The notes: generated by a model from the sequence alone, not told the origin. Numbered from the stretch's first letter, positions 1 through 12,732 are shown. The stretch: 64,000 nt of DNA from Batillaria attramentaria (GCA_018292915.2 JACVVK020000326.1:588501-652500); one strand, 5' to 3'. Program-made: numbers and translations.

Positions 1-16
1 TAGCCAGTAGGACGCG

Positions 17-190
17 GGGGGGGGGGGGGGAGAGAGAGAGAGAGAGACAGACAGACAGCGACAGAGACAGACAGAGACAGAGAGAGACAGACGGACGGAC
101 AGACAGAGAGAGAGAGAGAGAAGCAAGCCCACGTATCTCAGACAGACAGACAAACGCGCGTATCTCAGAGGGAGAGAGAGAGAGAGAGAG
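17..190. repeat. G-run and GA/GACA/GACG microsatellite
   Basis: A run of about 17 G is followed by interrupted GA, GACA and GACG repeats, with another GA block at 171-190. Simple-sequence DNA with no coding content. Confidence 0.95.
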
Positions 191-690
191 TTTGATTAAA
201 GGACACACTCATGAACCTAATCACGGCGGTACGAACCATTAACTTGATGAGCTCTTTACGTAATGGAGAAAAATGTTACTGGTTCCGTCTGGAAAAACGT
301 TTAGGGCCATGTCCTGTTTTCTTCTTCTTCGTTTTCTTCTTTTTTCCTCTCTCTTGTTACGCGTACTGCGTAGAATCCACATAGAATCCATGGGCTAGTA
401 GAACTTAAACGGGTTAATTCCGTCTTTGTCAAGCCACCCCTTTTTTTTTAAAACAGTTTCTCTCTTGAGTGCGCCTGTACGCCCAAAATCCTCTATCTTA
501 ATGATTGGTGCAGCTTTTAATGCGATACAATGTTGATAAGACTGTGCGCGAACGGTCAAACATTGACTGTTGTTACGCTACTGGAGCGCTCACTGTAGTT
601 GCCGCGTCATCGAGTACGTTTCAGTTGGCTCAGTGCCAGAATTACAGACGCTGTCACTGTGCAGGTGTCCAATTAGTGTGATGATCGACA
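191..690. other. Unique non-coding DNA
   Basis: I see nothing recognisable here: no ORF of note, no tRNA-like head and no repeat family shared with the rest of the window. Confidence 0.5.
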
Positions 691-698
691 AAAACAGC

Positions 699-880
699 CC
701 AGGGTGGGTGGGTGGGTGTTTGGGAGTTTAACGTCTTTTTCCACCACACACGGGTGATATCAAAGACGGGGCAACGATGAAAAAGCCAGCACAAATATCT
801 GACCCCAGCCGGGATACAAACTCACGTCCCGAGTATGAGAAGTCTAACGCTCTAACTTTCGGCCACCCCGGCTCCCCTCA
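699..880 (-). mobile_element. SINE family A (tRNA-headed), copy 1
   Basis: On the minus strand it begins with a tRNA-like head (A-box-like TGGCCGAATGG type, B-box-like GAGTTCGATCCC type, both partly decayed). A body follows with the hallmark ATATTTGTGCTGG, CGTTGCCCCGTCTTTGATATC and GGACGTTAAAC segments, then a (CACC)n-type tail. The 8-bp direct repeat AAAACAGC at 691-698 and 881-888 fits a target-site duplication, so both ends are defined. About twenty relatives occur in the window. Confidence 0.85.
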
Positions 881-1150
881 AAACAGCTCAGAACGATGAC
901 TGTGAGCATAGAAATGGCAGCATTAACCCTCTGTAAGACAACTGTAACAACGAAGATCCAATAACGAGAAGTGTCTGTACAGTTATTTCGATAACTCCGC
1001 AACGAGGTCATTCGTAGTTGAAGGCTGATAGCAGAGCCAGTTCAAAGACACCATTGACCCTGATTAGGTGTTTTCGTTTCTTTTACAGAAACCGATGTGA
1101 AGAAGATGCTATAACTCCGAAGAGCCCGAGGTCTACCATCCCCTGTCCAC
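881..1150. other. Unique non-coding DNA
   Basis: Nothing recognisable was seen in this stretch. Confidence 0.4.
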
Positions 1151-1152
1151 TC

Positions 1153-1296
1153 TGTATGATAAGACGTTGTTCAAAAGATTAACAAGCCGCTACACCCCTG
1201 TATGAGTCACTTCAAGCCACTATTACGCAAGGCGCGGGCCTTTCTCGCTAGGCCCACGACCGCTGCAGATTGCATAATAGCGGCTTGAAGTGGCTT
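1153..1296. repeat. MITE-like repeat with inverted arms
   Basis: About 24-bp arms at 1206-1229 and 1270-1293 (core CTTCAAGCC and its complement) form an imperfect inverted repeat around a ~40-bp loop. The segment 1153-1225 is also repeated, diverged, at 58800-58870. Dispersal plus inverted arms suggests a small non-autonomous element; no duplication was established. Confidence 0.5.
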
Positions 1297-1762
1297 TTAG
1301 TGATCTGAAGATTTTAAAATTGCGATTTTTGAATGGGCTTTTAAGAGTTACGGCTGCGCACAGCAGTGAGCAGCTCCTTATTACATCCGTAATGTCTCTT
1401 CGTTCAGGGTCAGGTAGTTTGAACAAAGTGAATCTGAGAGTTTTGAAGCCCGTTGGTGGATGTGAGGAGTTTTGCTTTTTCATTTCTTTCCTCTTCGTCG
1501 GTCCAAATTTGGGTTACGTTGTAGTTGGCTGATCTGGACCACGCTATACCTCGGGTGGTCTGATTCATCTGACTCAGGGGGGTAATTGTGGGATGGCAGG
1601 GATTTTGACTGTGTGTCGGTTGGGTGGAAACTTGGGTTGGAATCAAAGGTGTGACAACTGACTCTAAGATCCTACCATGACGCTGCAACCGTTAGAAATC
1701 CCGAACGTAATCGCTGTACGTTTTCTGTGTCGCCCGACAGGCCCGCAAAGACTGGAATTAAT

Positions 1763-1938
1763 GAAAGGGGACTGTACTGTTTACTGATGGCGGCTGGTAC
1801 AAATTTTTACCGCCAAATCGTAAATCAGCGCTTGAAGCACTCGAGTCAACGAAAGGGGACTGTACTGTTTACTGATGGCGGCTGGTACAAATTTTCACCG
1901 CCGGTTCGTAAATCAGCGCTTGAAGCACTCATGTACCG
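1763..1938. repeat. Tandem duplication, 88-bp unit, two copies
   Basis: Two near-identical copies start at 1763 and 1851, sharing a block that begins GAAAGGGGACTGTACTG and one that ends CAGCGCTTGAAGCACTC. Both are open in one frame, but no protein family is recognised. Confidence 0.85.
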
Positions 1939-2740
1939 GCGAGAAAACAACTTTTCAACAGTAAGATGCACTCCTTTTCTCTGTACATCTGTTCTGTCTA
2001 TCTGTAAGTGTTTCTGTTATATAACTAAGTCTTTGTCTATGTGTTCACCTATTTGTGTGTGAAAAAAAAAAAAAAAAAAAAAACAGAATAAAAAATATAT
2101 ATATATAAAAAGAATGCGCAACGGACAAAAGATTTCCAGCCGTGTTTTCGCATTTATGTGCTACAAACTCTAGTCTGTGTAGTTTGTAGTATATGAACTA
2201 TACCTCGGAAGGCAGTGTCAGTATCACTCAGACTTTGTTTGGGGACCAACAAGAACCACAACTTTAACACACACATATCTTCTGCACATCTGCGTGACCA
2301 GATCCAAATTCCCTAGAGCGCTCTTGCTTTCTGCTTAGAAAGAATGTCCTGAACTCTCTCGTCTACAGTTCAATCCGTCAATCCGAAAGCCTGCCTCAAA
2401 CCTGAGGTTGCCTGCGTGCGATGCAGAAGAAAGCGCGCGATTTTTGTCGGGCTGAACTGTAGGCTGTCTTCGCGCGATGAGAAATCTCCCAGGATCTGAA
2501 GAGGAATACACATGCGCGGAAATATTGAGCAAAATGATGACAGATGGGGCGCTATAATAATGCACATAATGGACAGCGAAAAAGCCCTGGTTTTTCTCCG
2601 TCTCTCTGAGGAGTTGTACAGCAACAGACTGCTTCTGCCGGCACTGATTGTTGTGCATTAGGGTAGAGACGGTCGAAGGCATTTTTCAACAAATGAGGTG
2701 CGATGTGCACGTGCATAATACTCTTGAGAGAATGACAGTG

Positions 2741-2741
<1 letters not shown>

Positions 2742-2807
<66 letters not shown>

Positions 2808-2812
2808 CGTGC

Positions 2813-2886
<74 letters not shown>
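2742..2886. repeat. (TG)n microsatellite, ~145 bp
   Basis: A long TG run with a short GTGC interruption near 2803-2818. Predicted Val-Cys and Thr-His proteins here are reading-frame artefacts. Confidence 0.97.
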
Positions 2887-2890
<4 letters not shown>

Positions 2891-3930
2891 CCTCTCACTC
2901 CCCAGCAAATCTTGAACAGAAATATTCTCCGTTTCATTTTTCAGGAAGACGGTAGTTCCTTTTAATTTCATTGATACGTCTCTTCCCCGTTCTGTCTAAC
3001 GGTGTCTTTATTTCTTTTTCTTCTCCTCCCTTCTTTTTTAGTGAGTTAAATGTTAGGTTGTCTACGTTTACTGCTGTTTATCTGATTAAATTCTGTTTAT
3101 CTGTTATTCTTGTCTTTCTGTCGTGACTTTATTTGTTGTGTTGAGGTGTCCTACCCTCCAAAAAACACTCTTCACCATCGCCCATCCACGTAGGCTTATA
3201 ACGATGATCGACCGCTGTCAGGATCTTTCTACAGTCAGATTCGCATTTCTTCTACACATAACAGCACACATTCAGCGTGCATCCATACATAAAAAAACTC
3301 ATCGGCAGAATGTCACAATATTCATGAACAAGCTTCAGGGACGATGCACGGCTAACCCTAATCCCAAAGAAACAAGTTAGACAAACGCATAAAGCGATAG
3401 TCCCTCATCACGCAACACAATTGCACGGGAGGGTGATGCGCAATAATAATCACAATAACAAACCTGTCAGTTCTGCATCTGCCGTGATTTTCCGCGAGGC
3501 ATATGATAAAACTAATGGTAATGATGCAGTCTGAATGCGTCGTGGCCCTTGTTCTGAATTGCATGGCGGACGAGTAAAGCCCTAGGATAACAGCCGGAGT
3601 CACGCCCCAAAAATAATGTTTGTGAACCTGGAGAAATCGGCAAGACAGGATTTTCTGTCTCTGTCACAGATATCGGTTTTTGTGTCATCAGACCTCTATA
3701 AAACAGGACAGTGGGGGCGTTGGGGACGGGAGGGGGGGGGGGGGGGTAAAACGGGAGGGCGAGTGATCAGGGATATGTCAAAGACAGCATTGCTAGATCT
3801 AGTCATGTTTATATAGAAAAAACCCCAATAAAACAGCAGCAACAACAACAAAAACAACAAAAACAACAAGAACAGTGAAGTGGTATTATGCTTGTGCATT
3901 TTGCAAATAGTCCTTGTTTTGATGTTGTCT
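2887..3930. other. Unique non-coding DNA
   Basis: No gene or repeat family is recognised. A G-run near 3730-3746 and short A-rich AACA repeats at 3838-3870 are the only low-complexity elements. Confidence 0.45.
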
Positions 3931-3938
3931 TTTTTTTA

Positions 3939-4036
3939 ACCCTTTAAGGTAGAACAACAGGACAGTTTGTAAGACAGGCAGCAATGCCTAAATGCTCTCT
4001 GAATTTTTATCCTGAATTAAAAAACGTTTCATCATC

Positions 4037-4041
<5 letters not shown>
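3939..4041 (+). mobile_element. Retroelement 3' tail, family T1, copy 1
   Basis: About 100 bp shared with 42051-42149 and 57453-57545. All have the core AGGCAGCAATGCCTAAATGC, then CCTGAA(T)AAAAA, then CGTTTCATCATC, and all run straight into (ATC)n or (TC)n. This looks like the 5'-truncated 3' end of a non-LTR element. The parent element is not identified. Confidence 0.7.
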
Positions 4042-4088
<47 letters not shown>

Positions 4089-4092
4089 TCTC
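4041..4092. repeat. (TC)n microsatellite
   Basis: Directly continues the ATC tail of the preceding retroelement fragment. Confidence 0.95.
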
Positions 4093-4280
4093 GCTTACGT
4101 CTCTCACAGCGTGTGATTAAGTTCTGCAGATGTCTACAGAAATAATTAATGGATTTGAAACCCTGGACAAAGACGCGTTGCCAATATGTGTTCTGCTAAT
4201 TCTGGGGGATTGCAGGCACGTTTAAAGTAGCTTCGAGGGAATTAAGGCCCCATCGATCTTAACTGATGGATCTTTGACAT

Positions 4281-4283
<3 letters not shown>

Positions 4284-4353
<70 letters not shown>

Positions 4354-4370
4354 GGTGTGTGTGTCGGTGT
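4284..4370. repeat. (GT)n microsatellite
   Basis: GT run with two GTCG interruptions at its end. Confidence 0.95.
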
Positions 4371-6036
4371 GATTAATCTTGGCTGGTTGTGGTGCAGTTT
4401 CTTTCCATTCGATTTCAAGTAATACTTTATTATGTGCGTAGTAGAAATTTAAAACGACAACAATAAATAAAGAACGGAAAGTAATAGTCGCTATTCAAGG
4501 TTCAAAAGCTTGAATGACAGAGAACCAAAGGAATTTCTAGTCCACTCTGTTTTGTTCCACTCAACACCATATTAAGATTGGTTGTATGCGCAAATTTTAG
4601 GATTTGATTCGATTAAAACGTTTCTGTTCTCACTTTACTATTGACGTTGCATCGCCTTTTGTTTCAGAGGGAGCGGCGTGTGGTGGGTGGGTGGACGGGG
4701 GGGGGGGGGGGGCATTTCCACCGTACTTCTCGGCGAATAGCATTAAGAATTCATGTCACTCATATCACATTCTTCATCACCTTCCGAGCAGCAAAAGCTG
4801 CATCCTCACGTCCAGGCTGACCTTCACGCGCCCACAATGCAAAACACAAAATGGCGTCAGGTCGATATCCGCAAGTTCCCAGCTAATCCGGCGTAACACA
4901 CTGACAATCCCTCATATACGAGCAGACGACATTTCGAGGGTTCAGTCCTAGAAGGTCCTATCGATACAGATACAAAGAAGAGAGACCGAACGTACTGCCG
5001 GGGAACCTCCGATTTCGTCCCATGGATGGTTCCTCTCAGCAAGACCAATCTCCCCACCACGCACCAACCAAACGTCTGCTTCAATTATTGGCGGGAATGC
5101 GTGCCCGTTTCCGAAGCAAGTCAGACTCAGACAATATTTGTTGTTTCAATAAAAGGACGGGGAACAGGGAACTGGGCAGGAGAACAACGCAAAAGGAACA
5201 ACAGGGCAGAGACACTGAGGAGGAGCAGAAGTAGGAGATGGAGGAGGCAGAAAAGACAGAAGATTGCACGAAAGGGAGGCAAATCGAAGCAAACAGAAAA
5301 CGGAAGTCTTTTTTCTCTGTGTTGTGAATGTCAAGCTGTCAGAGCTTCCCCCCTTCTTCCTTGGGCAAAGACGAAAAAAAAAAAAAAAAAGGCGGGAGTC
5401 CGGTTTCTGTATTGCAGAATTGCGGCACGGTCTCAGGAGTAATCACAAGCTTGCTACGTTTGATTGGCACTCTATGTTGCCCCGAAGCAGACTGAAAATT
5501 GCCGCAATACGATAGAATTTCGTGACGGAATTACAAAGAACGGATTAAAGGCTTTCTGACAGTGGCACGCTTTTGGGGATGTTCCGGAAATACTACACTT
5601 GTCACTGTCAGACATCAAAATGGCGAACTGCTTTTAAATGGTACTTAGCTCTGCCGTTTAGGAGCGGTTTGGCCATTTTCAGCTCTGTGTTTGCCTCCGA
5701 CGATTTCAGAAGTGCTCTATACTTGATGGGGCTTTCGGGGCACTTACGAGAAATGCCAGACGCATTAAGGCAACACAGCGTCCATCATGGTCGTATAACA
5801 AAGACATCTTACATTTAGTAGGAATCATTTAGGTTCTAGGCTTGTCGCTGTTGTGTCTAGGCGATTTTCGTATTGCATACACGTACATATAAGGCGTGTG
5901 CACTGACTGAGGATGTGAGCACAGTTAACATCGAATAACCAACGACACCAGACTGTTTAGAGAGAAAGAAGATGAATGTCAAACGGCAGTTTCAGTCTTG
6001 TTGGTATCATTGTTGCAATTGTTTGTTTTTGTCTGT
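4371..6036. other. Mostly unique non-coding DNA
   Basis: Contains a G-run at 4698-4712 and an A-run near 5375-5390. Short open frames exist, but none resembles a known protein and none has splice-site support. Confidence 0.45.
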
Positions 6037-6440
6037 TTGGGGACGGTCGGTGGTCTAGTGGTTATGACTTCGTCACCAATGCGAGAGGTCAGGTTCGAGT
6101 CCCACACGGGACAAAGAATTTTTCCTTTTCGTATGTGGCACCGTTCATTCAGGCCGATCGTCGGGGGTTCTCTCCGGGTACCCCCCCCCCCCACACACAC
6201 ACACACCCTGTTCTGGAAATGTTCAGATAAATACAATTCTAAATTCCGAAACCTACCGCTTGCTGAGCTGGCCTTTCGCACCAACCGATTGTCATGTGTT
6301 CATGTCCAGTGTGTGAGAGAATGCGTGTGAGTCACGTGAGCGTGTGTTGGGTTCAGTTCGCGGCGCTTTGAGCCAATTCTTGAAACTGGGTAAAGCGTCT
6401 GCACAATACACAGTTGTTAGTATCATTATAGTAATTATTG
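6037..6440 (+). mobile_element. SINE family D (tRNA-headed), copy 1
   Basis: Starts with a tRNA-like head (GGTGGTCTAGTGGTTATGAC, then GGTTCGAGTCCCACACGGG as B box). The body includes TTCTCTCCGGGTA, and the 3' half includes GTGAGAGAATGCGTGTGAGTC and GCGGCGCTTTGAGCC. A C-run plus CA repeat at 6181-6206 sits inside the element. The same order of parts recurs on the minus strand at 27690-28425. Confidence 0.75.
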
Positions 6441-6534
6441 TAAGATCGGTTTTGAAACTGGACGCTGTTTGTGACTAACGCCCCCCCTCCCCCCCTCCCT
6501 ATGTTGAAGGAAAAAACACACCCAATGTCCCTTT

Positions 6535-7365
6535 ACTCTTCAAAATGTCTTCCAGTTTCTGTCCTTAAATCCGTCTTTGCTCCAGCCTGTCACAGTACAT
6601 ACAGATTTCCAATCCTTCCACTTTTCAAAATTTCTTCCCATGTCTAACCTAACCTTCCTCTGCTCCAGTCTGTCCCAGTACAGTACATTACAGATTTCGA
6701 ACCCCTCTTCTCATAATGTCTCCCCGTTTCTGTCCTCACGCCTATATTTGCTGCAGTCTGTCACATTACAAACATATTCCCAACCCCTCTACTCTTCAAC
6801 ATTTCTTCCTTATTTCTATCCTTACATCTCTCTCCTCCAGTCTGTCCCAGTACACTGATACAGATTCCGAATCCCTCTCCTCATAACATCTTCCTTACAT
6901 CCGTATTTGCTCCAGTCTGTCACAGTACATACAGATTCCCAATCCCTCCAGTCTCAGTTCAACATTTCTTCCTGTCTCTTCCTAATCTCTCGCTGCTCCT
7001 GTCTGTCCCAGTACAGTACACAAAGACTTCCTAATCCCTCTTCTCATAATGTCTTCCAGTTTCAGTCCTTATATCCATCTTTGCACCAGTCTGTTACAGT
7101 ACATACAGAATCCAAATCCCTCAACGCGTCAAAATTTCCTTCCTTATCTCTGTCCTTACATCTCTCTGCTCCAGTCTGTCCCTGTACAGTTAACACAGAT
7201 TCCCAGTCCCTCTTCTCATAACGTCTTCCAGTTTCTGTCCTTACGTCTATCTTTGCTCCAGTCTGTGACAGTACATACAGATTCCAAATCCTTCTGGTCT
7301 TCAAAAGTTCTTCCTATCTCTATTGTAACCTCGGTCTGCTCCTGTCTGTCCCAGTACAGTAGCTT
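6535..7365. repeat. ~172-bp higher-order tandem array (two-part unit)
   Basis: Two related ~85-bp monomers alternate. One carries CTGTCACAGTACATACAG, the other CTGTCCCAGTACAGTACA. The first motif recurs near 6586, 6758, 6917, 7091 and 7263, giving a ~160-174-bp period over about five dimers. Divergence is substantial, so the array is old. Open frames crossing it are not conserved between units. Confidence 0.85.
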
Positions 7366-7584
7366 GTTTGTTTGCTTTGCTTTGCTTGTTGTTACATGTA
7401 GTTCTCTTTATTTTACTCTTTGATATGTTGCATGTAGTTTGTTACCTTTCAGTTCTATGTTCGTGTGATATGTAGTTCGTGTGTGTGTCAAGTGAGTTGA
7501 TGTTATGTATGTAATTCATCTGATTCATGTGCCCCTATCGGGGTCAGGAATAAACCAACTTGACTTTTGACTTGAGAAACAGAT
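7366..7584 (+). mobile_element. Retroelement 3' end interrupting the array
   Basis: Non-array sequence ending CGGGGTCAGGAATAAACCAA then CTTGACTTTTGACTTG, typical of a non-LTR 3' end with an AATAAA-like signal and short tail repeats. Array sequence resumes directly afterwards, so this is an insertion. The source family is not identified. Confidence 0.55.
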
Positions 7585-7670
7585 CATAGTTCCCAGTCCC
7601 TCTACTCAAAATTTCTTCCTATCTCTATCCTTACATCTCTCTGCTCCAGTCTGTCCCCGGCCAGCCAGCA
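7585..7670. repeat. Continuation of the ~172-bp array
   Basis: One further monomer (CAGTCCCTCTACTC, then CTCCAGTCTGTCCC) after the insertion. Confidence 0.75.
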
Positions 7671-8039
7671 CAACACAGTCAGATTCCAACTCCCTGCACT
7701 GAAATCCCAAGCAGGCTGTGTTCAATCAGTGCAACCAAAACACAATTTCACCTCTGCAAAACGGCACGGCACTTCGTAAACCGCGGTAAGTGGAATGATA
7801 ACAAGCGGCCACTTTGTTCCTTACCTGCCGATCTGTGTTTACACCACACGGGGGGCACCTGGTTCGCACGTGTAACGTTGTTACGCTTGCCGTCATCTGA
7901 AGACCTTTCTCTTCCGTCAAGCAAGCCTTTGATAGTTAAACCTCTGTTGAGTCTGTCTGTGTGTACCACTATGAGCCGCTGCATTGCCACATTGTATGTA
8001 AGAGGGGGTGCAAATCGTGTGTGCGTGCTTGCGTACGTA

Positions 8040-8040
<1 letters not shown>
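7671..8040. other. Unique non-coding DNA
   Basis: No recognisable gene or repeat. Confidence 0.4.
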
Positions 8041-8128
<88 letters not shown>

Positions 8129-8142
8129 TGAGAGAGAGAGGG
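8041..8142. repeat. (CA)n then (GA)n microsatellite
   Basis: About 85 bp of CA, then a short GA block. Confidence 0.96.
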
Positions 8143-8327
8143 GGGGGGGGTAGGGGGGGTGGGTGTTTGGGGGTTTAACGTCCTTTTCCACCACATACAG
8201 GAGTGATATCAAAGACGGGGCAACGATGAAAAAGCCAGCATAAAAATGTCTAGCCCCAGCCGGGATACGATCTCACGACCAGAGCATTAGAAGTCCAACG
8301 CTCTACCATTTGGCCACCCCGGCTCCC

Positions 8328-8330
<3 letters not shown>
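8143..8330 (-). mobile_element. SINE family A, copy 2
   Basis: Full-length family A copy with an intact tRNA-like head (ACCATTTGGCCACC on the plus strand) and a G-rich tail side. AG repeats on both sides may hide the duplication. Confidence 0.85.

Positions 8331-8368
<38 letters not shown>
8331..8368. repeat. (GA)n microsatellite
   Basis: Perfect GA run flanking the SINE. A second GA run lies at 8647-8668. Confidence 0.95.
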
Positions 8369-8371
<3 letters not shown>

Positions 8372-9000
8372 ATCAAGAATCAAGAAAACGGTAGAGGTAA
8401 TTAGCGTAAAACAGCCAATTGCTGATCCTAGTAGTATCTGTTCTAGTAATGTCTATCTAACTCAACACACAAACACACATACACACACAGAGTCCCATGT
8501 ACAGCAACAGGAACAAAGCAGAAATACCAATGAATCCATAGTTAAAAGAAACTACACACTAATAAAGAACATTTTATAAGCGTGAATAACATACCAGTTA
8601 TGTCAATACATGTAGGAAGGGGCGAAAATAAACTGTGGGACGGTTAAGAGAGAGAGAGAGAGAGAGAGCAGACACTAAATCTACTCAGCTATCTGACTAT
8701 CACAGCCTAGAATAACAATATTAACTCTGCTATCCGACATCCAAAACCCATAATAAATATGATTATTAGCTCAGGTATTCACCAGTTGAGGCTGCGATAA
8801 CAATATTCACTCATCTGTGACTCACACATGCGGATTATGAATAACCTCTGCAGCCAGCAACAGCTGTTGTTTCAGCATGGGTAATATGACCCGCAAAGCA
8901 CCCAATAACCGCTACAAACCGTTAGCATATGATGATGGTTGGCTCACACATACAGGTCGGAAAACCGTGACTCGGTCGATGCACTGAGTGTCAGAAGAGG

Positions 9001-9001
<1 letters not shown>
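8369..9001. other. Unique non-coding DNA
   Basis: Nothing recognised apart from a 22-bp GA run. Confidence 0.4.
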
Positions 9002-9081
<80 letters not shown>

Positions 9082-9093
9082 TCTCTCTCTCTC
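9002..9093. repeat. (GT)n then (CT)n microsatellite
   Basis: About 78 bp GT then CT. After a ~50-bp spacer containing GATAAATAAAGGATCATTGT, which resembles a retroelement 3' end, CT resumes at 9147-9175. Confidence 0.95.
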
Positions 9094-9140
9094 ATGATAA
9101 TTGTGCCAATAGCTTTACCGTTGATAAATAAAGGATCATT

Positions 9141-9178
<38 letters not shown>

Positions 9179-9181
9179 GGC

Positions 9182-9679
9182 TTTTATCGTCCAGCACCGT
9201 CATCAACGACGTTCATCGTTTAAGTATCGTCTTCAACGAGATATATCGTCTAACATTGTCTTCAACGACAGTTTTCATCTAGCACCGTCCTCAAAGACGT
9301 TTATCGTCTAGTACCGTCATAAAAGATATCATTCGGCGGTGGTCTACTAGGTACCTCGTCGAACCGCTGTGCTACTGAACGGCCGTCATCGATGTTAAGG
9401 CGATGCGAGGGTTCGAGCCCTGGTCGAGCTTGTGATATGTGAGACCGGTTTTACCTGGCTACCGGGTTGCTCATCGAGGGTTTCTCTCCGGGTTATCCGG
9501 CTTTCCTCCCCCAGCAAATTTTTTTTTTTTAAACCAGGATGATTATTTTGGGTGTCGCTGCACCGCGGGGGAAGCAGCCCGATTTTTCAGAAAGGGATAA
9601 TAGTAGTAATAATAAAGTAGTAAAGAAAAAAAAAACAAAAAAAAACAAATGTTATCGTCTATTGCCGTAATCGACGACA
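9182..9679. repeat. 29-30-bp minisatellite split by a SINE
   Basis: Six diverged copies of a unit close to TTATCGTCTAGCACCGTC followed by ATCAACGACG. Five start at about 9182, 9212, 9242, 9271 and 9300; the sixth lies after the inserted SINE, near 9650. Confidence 0.75.
9331..9645 (+). mobile_element. SINE family C (tRNA-headed), copy 1
   Basis: The tRNA-like head has CGGTGGTCTACTAGGTA as A-box region and GGGTTCGAGCCCTGGTCGAG as B box. Body markers are TTTCTCTCCGGGTTATCCGG, CTTTCCTCCCCCAGCAAA and CGGGGGAAGCAGCCCG. The tail is GGGATAATA followed by ATAAAGTAGT. It interrupts the minisatellite. Related copies are near 23.4, 43.9, 54.5 and 61.8 kb. Confidence 0.85.
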
Positions 9680-9733
9680 AAACCGGTTTGTAATTCCTTG
9701 GTGCAATTGTTTGAGTTTTCAACTTCACACTTT

Positions 9734-9780
9734 GTTTGTTTGTTTGTTTGTTTGTTTGTTTGTTTGTTTGTTTGTTTGTT
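9734..9780. repeat. (TTTG)n tetranucleotide repeat
   Basis: About eleven TTTG units. Confidence 0.95.
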
Positions 9781-10470
9781 GATTTTTTTCTCTTGCCGAG
9801 GGTTGTTTTTTTTTAAGATTCCTGATCTCTTAATCTGTTCCTCACAATGGATTGTATTGGCAATTACCCTCTTATGCGATGGCTTGCATGAATTGCCATG
9901 AAATAAGTATTATCTTCAGCTTTTGAATTAAAATGCTGCACCAGGAACCACACCATTTCACCATAATTTAAATTCTATGGCTCATAACGCAAGTCATCTG
10001 TACATAACACAAACTCCACGAAAGCCATATTCATTAAGGTTTTTTTTTTTTTTTTTTAACAGAACGGCTCCATAATCTTTAATACACACAGCTGTTGCCG
10101 GTACGCAAGCTGATGCAGGAAGCAGACTGACTGAGGAATGCACATGCTACTTGTATAAAACCCCGAATAAGCCTGCACATGTTCCGAAGTTTGATGTTGA
10201 TCTTAACTTGGTCTTAAGTACTGGAAAACGTCAACTGGCAAGCATTAATACATGTTTACCGTCCAGCTGCTGGCCAAGCTATTAGCACATACGTCAACAC
10301 GAAGTCAAAATCGTTAAGACAGAGACATAAGATCTGAATATGATTTTCTTGAATATGGAGAACGTTGAAGCCCACCTGTTGGTGGGCGTTTGTATGATTA
10401 ACCCTCTCTGTACTGGTGGTTGGGGGGGGGGGGGACCCTCTTGAACGTTAAACAGATAAAACTGCACTGC
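9781..10470. other. Unique non-coding DNA
   Basis: T-runs near 10040-10058 and a G-run near 10424-10434; nothing else recognised. Confidence 0.4.
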
Positions 10471-10482
10471 TTACAGTAGATT

Positions 10483-10662
10483 GGAGGGTGGGTGGGTGTT
10501 TGGGGATTTAAGGTCCTTTTCCACCACATACGGGTGATATCAAAGACGGGGCAACGATGATAAAGCCAGCCAAATATTTGGCCCCAGCTGGGATACGAAC
10601 TTGAACTCACGACCCGAACATTGAGAGTCCAACGCTCTACCATTCGGCCACCCCGGCTCCCC
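10483..10662 (-). mobile_element. SINE family A, copy 3
   Basis: Full-length copy flanked by an 11-bp duplication with one mismatch (TACAGTAGATT at 10472-10482, TACAGGAGATT at 10663-10673). This confirms retrotransposition and fixes both ends. Confidence 0.92.
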
Positions 10663-10673
10663 TACAGGAGATT

Positions 10674-11455
10674 CGAAAACATTTTTCTAAAACGTGTTTT
10701 CATATAGTTAGGAGGACTTATGATATTGGCCTAAAACTTTATTTACCACGTTAACTCCCACGCAAAACAAACAAGACAATTTTGTTTTTGCAACTTTCAT
10801 TCGCCCTACCCCTCTCTAGCGAATTTTAATTTGATCTACCAAAACATTTGGCCTTCTGACTATTTTCTTGCGTAAATACGTGCCAGAAACGAAAGTCGTT
10901 TAGTTTGTGTATAACTATATAACAAATATAAACTGGACTACACTGTGTCTGTTCCTCTAAACCCATCTTTACATTCAGAAAAACACACACAAAAGTAAGT
11001 ATAAAATGCGCCAGACAGAGCTCTGTATATCTAGAAATGATTTCTGTTGCTGTCAGCATCACAAACCCGTATTGCACCGTCTTCTATGCAATACAAACCA
11101 ATATCACACAGCTTTCTCTTCTTCTTCTTCTTCTTATTATTATTATTATCGCTCATACGCTATGGTCCAAATTTTCCTCAGACATAGAACTGGAAGTTCA
11201 CGCAAAACGTTATGACTGTCAAGCCTGCACTCAGCAAACTTTACAAGTGTTCTTGTCCATGCATTGTCGAAGTGAGTGGTGTAAAATTGGATTTTTACTC
11301 AGCCATGACCAATTTCCGAAAACACCTGGAGTGCTTTCTCTCTCCATCTGATATGAAAAGGTTTTGGTGAAAAAAGAGTGTGTCATGAAACATGTATGTG
11401 TAGTGATCGTTTGATAAATCTCCACTCACTTTCGGATAGGAGTGATTCATGTCGG

Positions 11456-11460
<5 letters not shown>
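10674..11460. other. Unique non-coding DNA
   Basis: Only a short TTC/TTA repeat near 11117-11150 stands out. Confidence 0.4.

Positions 11461-11503
<43 letters not shown>
11461..11503. repeat. (CT)n microsatellite
   Basis: Perfect CT run. Confidence 0.95.
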
Positions 11504-11507
<4 letters not shown>

Positions 11508-11659
11508 GAGTAATTTTTCTTATTTTGCCATTGTTTTTCTTTCTTCTTTTTTTCTTGTATTTCCTTTTATCTTGCCATTGTAGTCTTTTGTTTTTGTGGC
11601 AACGGCTGATTGAAAAATAATCATTGTTTGGTTAAAGCACTTCCGTTAGAAAATAACGT

Positions 11660-12640
<981 letters not shown>

Positions 12641-12642
12641 GG

Positions 12643-12724
<82 letters not shown>

Positions 12725-12732
12725 GCGTGTGT
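12643..12732. repeat. (GT)n microsatellite
   Basis: About 80 bp of GT ending in GTGC variants. Confidence 0.95.

Noticed and set aside
1727..2062. RNase-H-like reading (LFTDGG) in the 88-bp duplication
   Set aside because: Six residues only; no further motif of the domain follows and the match is duplicated out of frame.
2335..2682. TEKNQ in a minus-strand frame as a possible second exon (DEKNQ) of the receptor-like gene
   Set aside because: No acceptor in phase immediately before it, and the following residues do not match the family (normally a TTN..W pattern).
2552..2971. Long Thr-His / Val-Cys proteins here and at about twenty other places (for example 11610-12287, 18199-18657, 37271-37852)
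   Set aside because: They are translations of CA/GT and CT/GA microsatellites in several frames on both strands; no codon bias, splice sites or family similarity.
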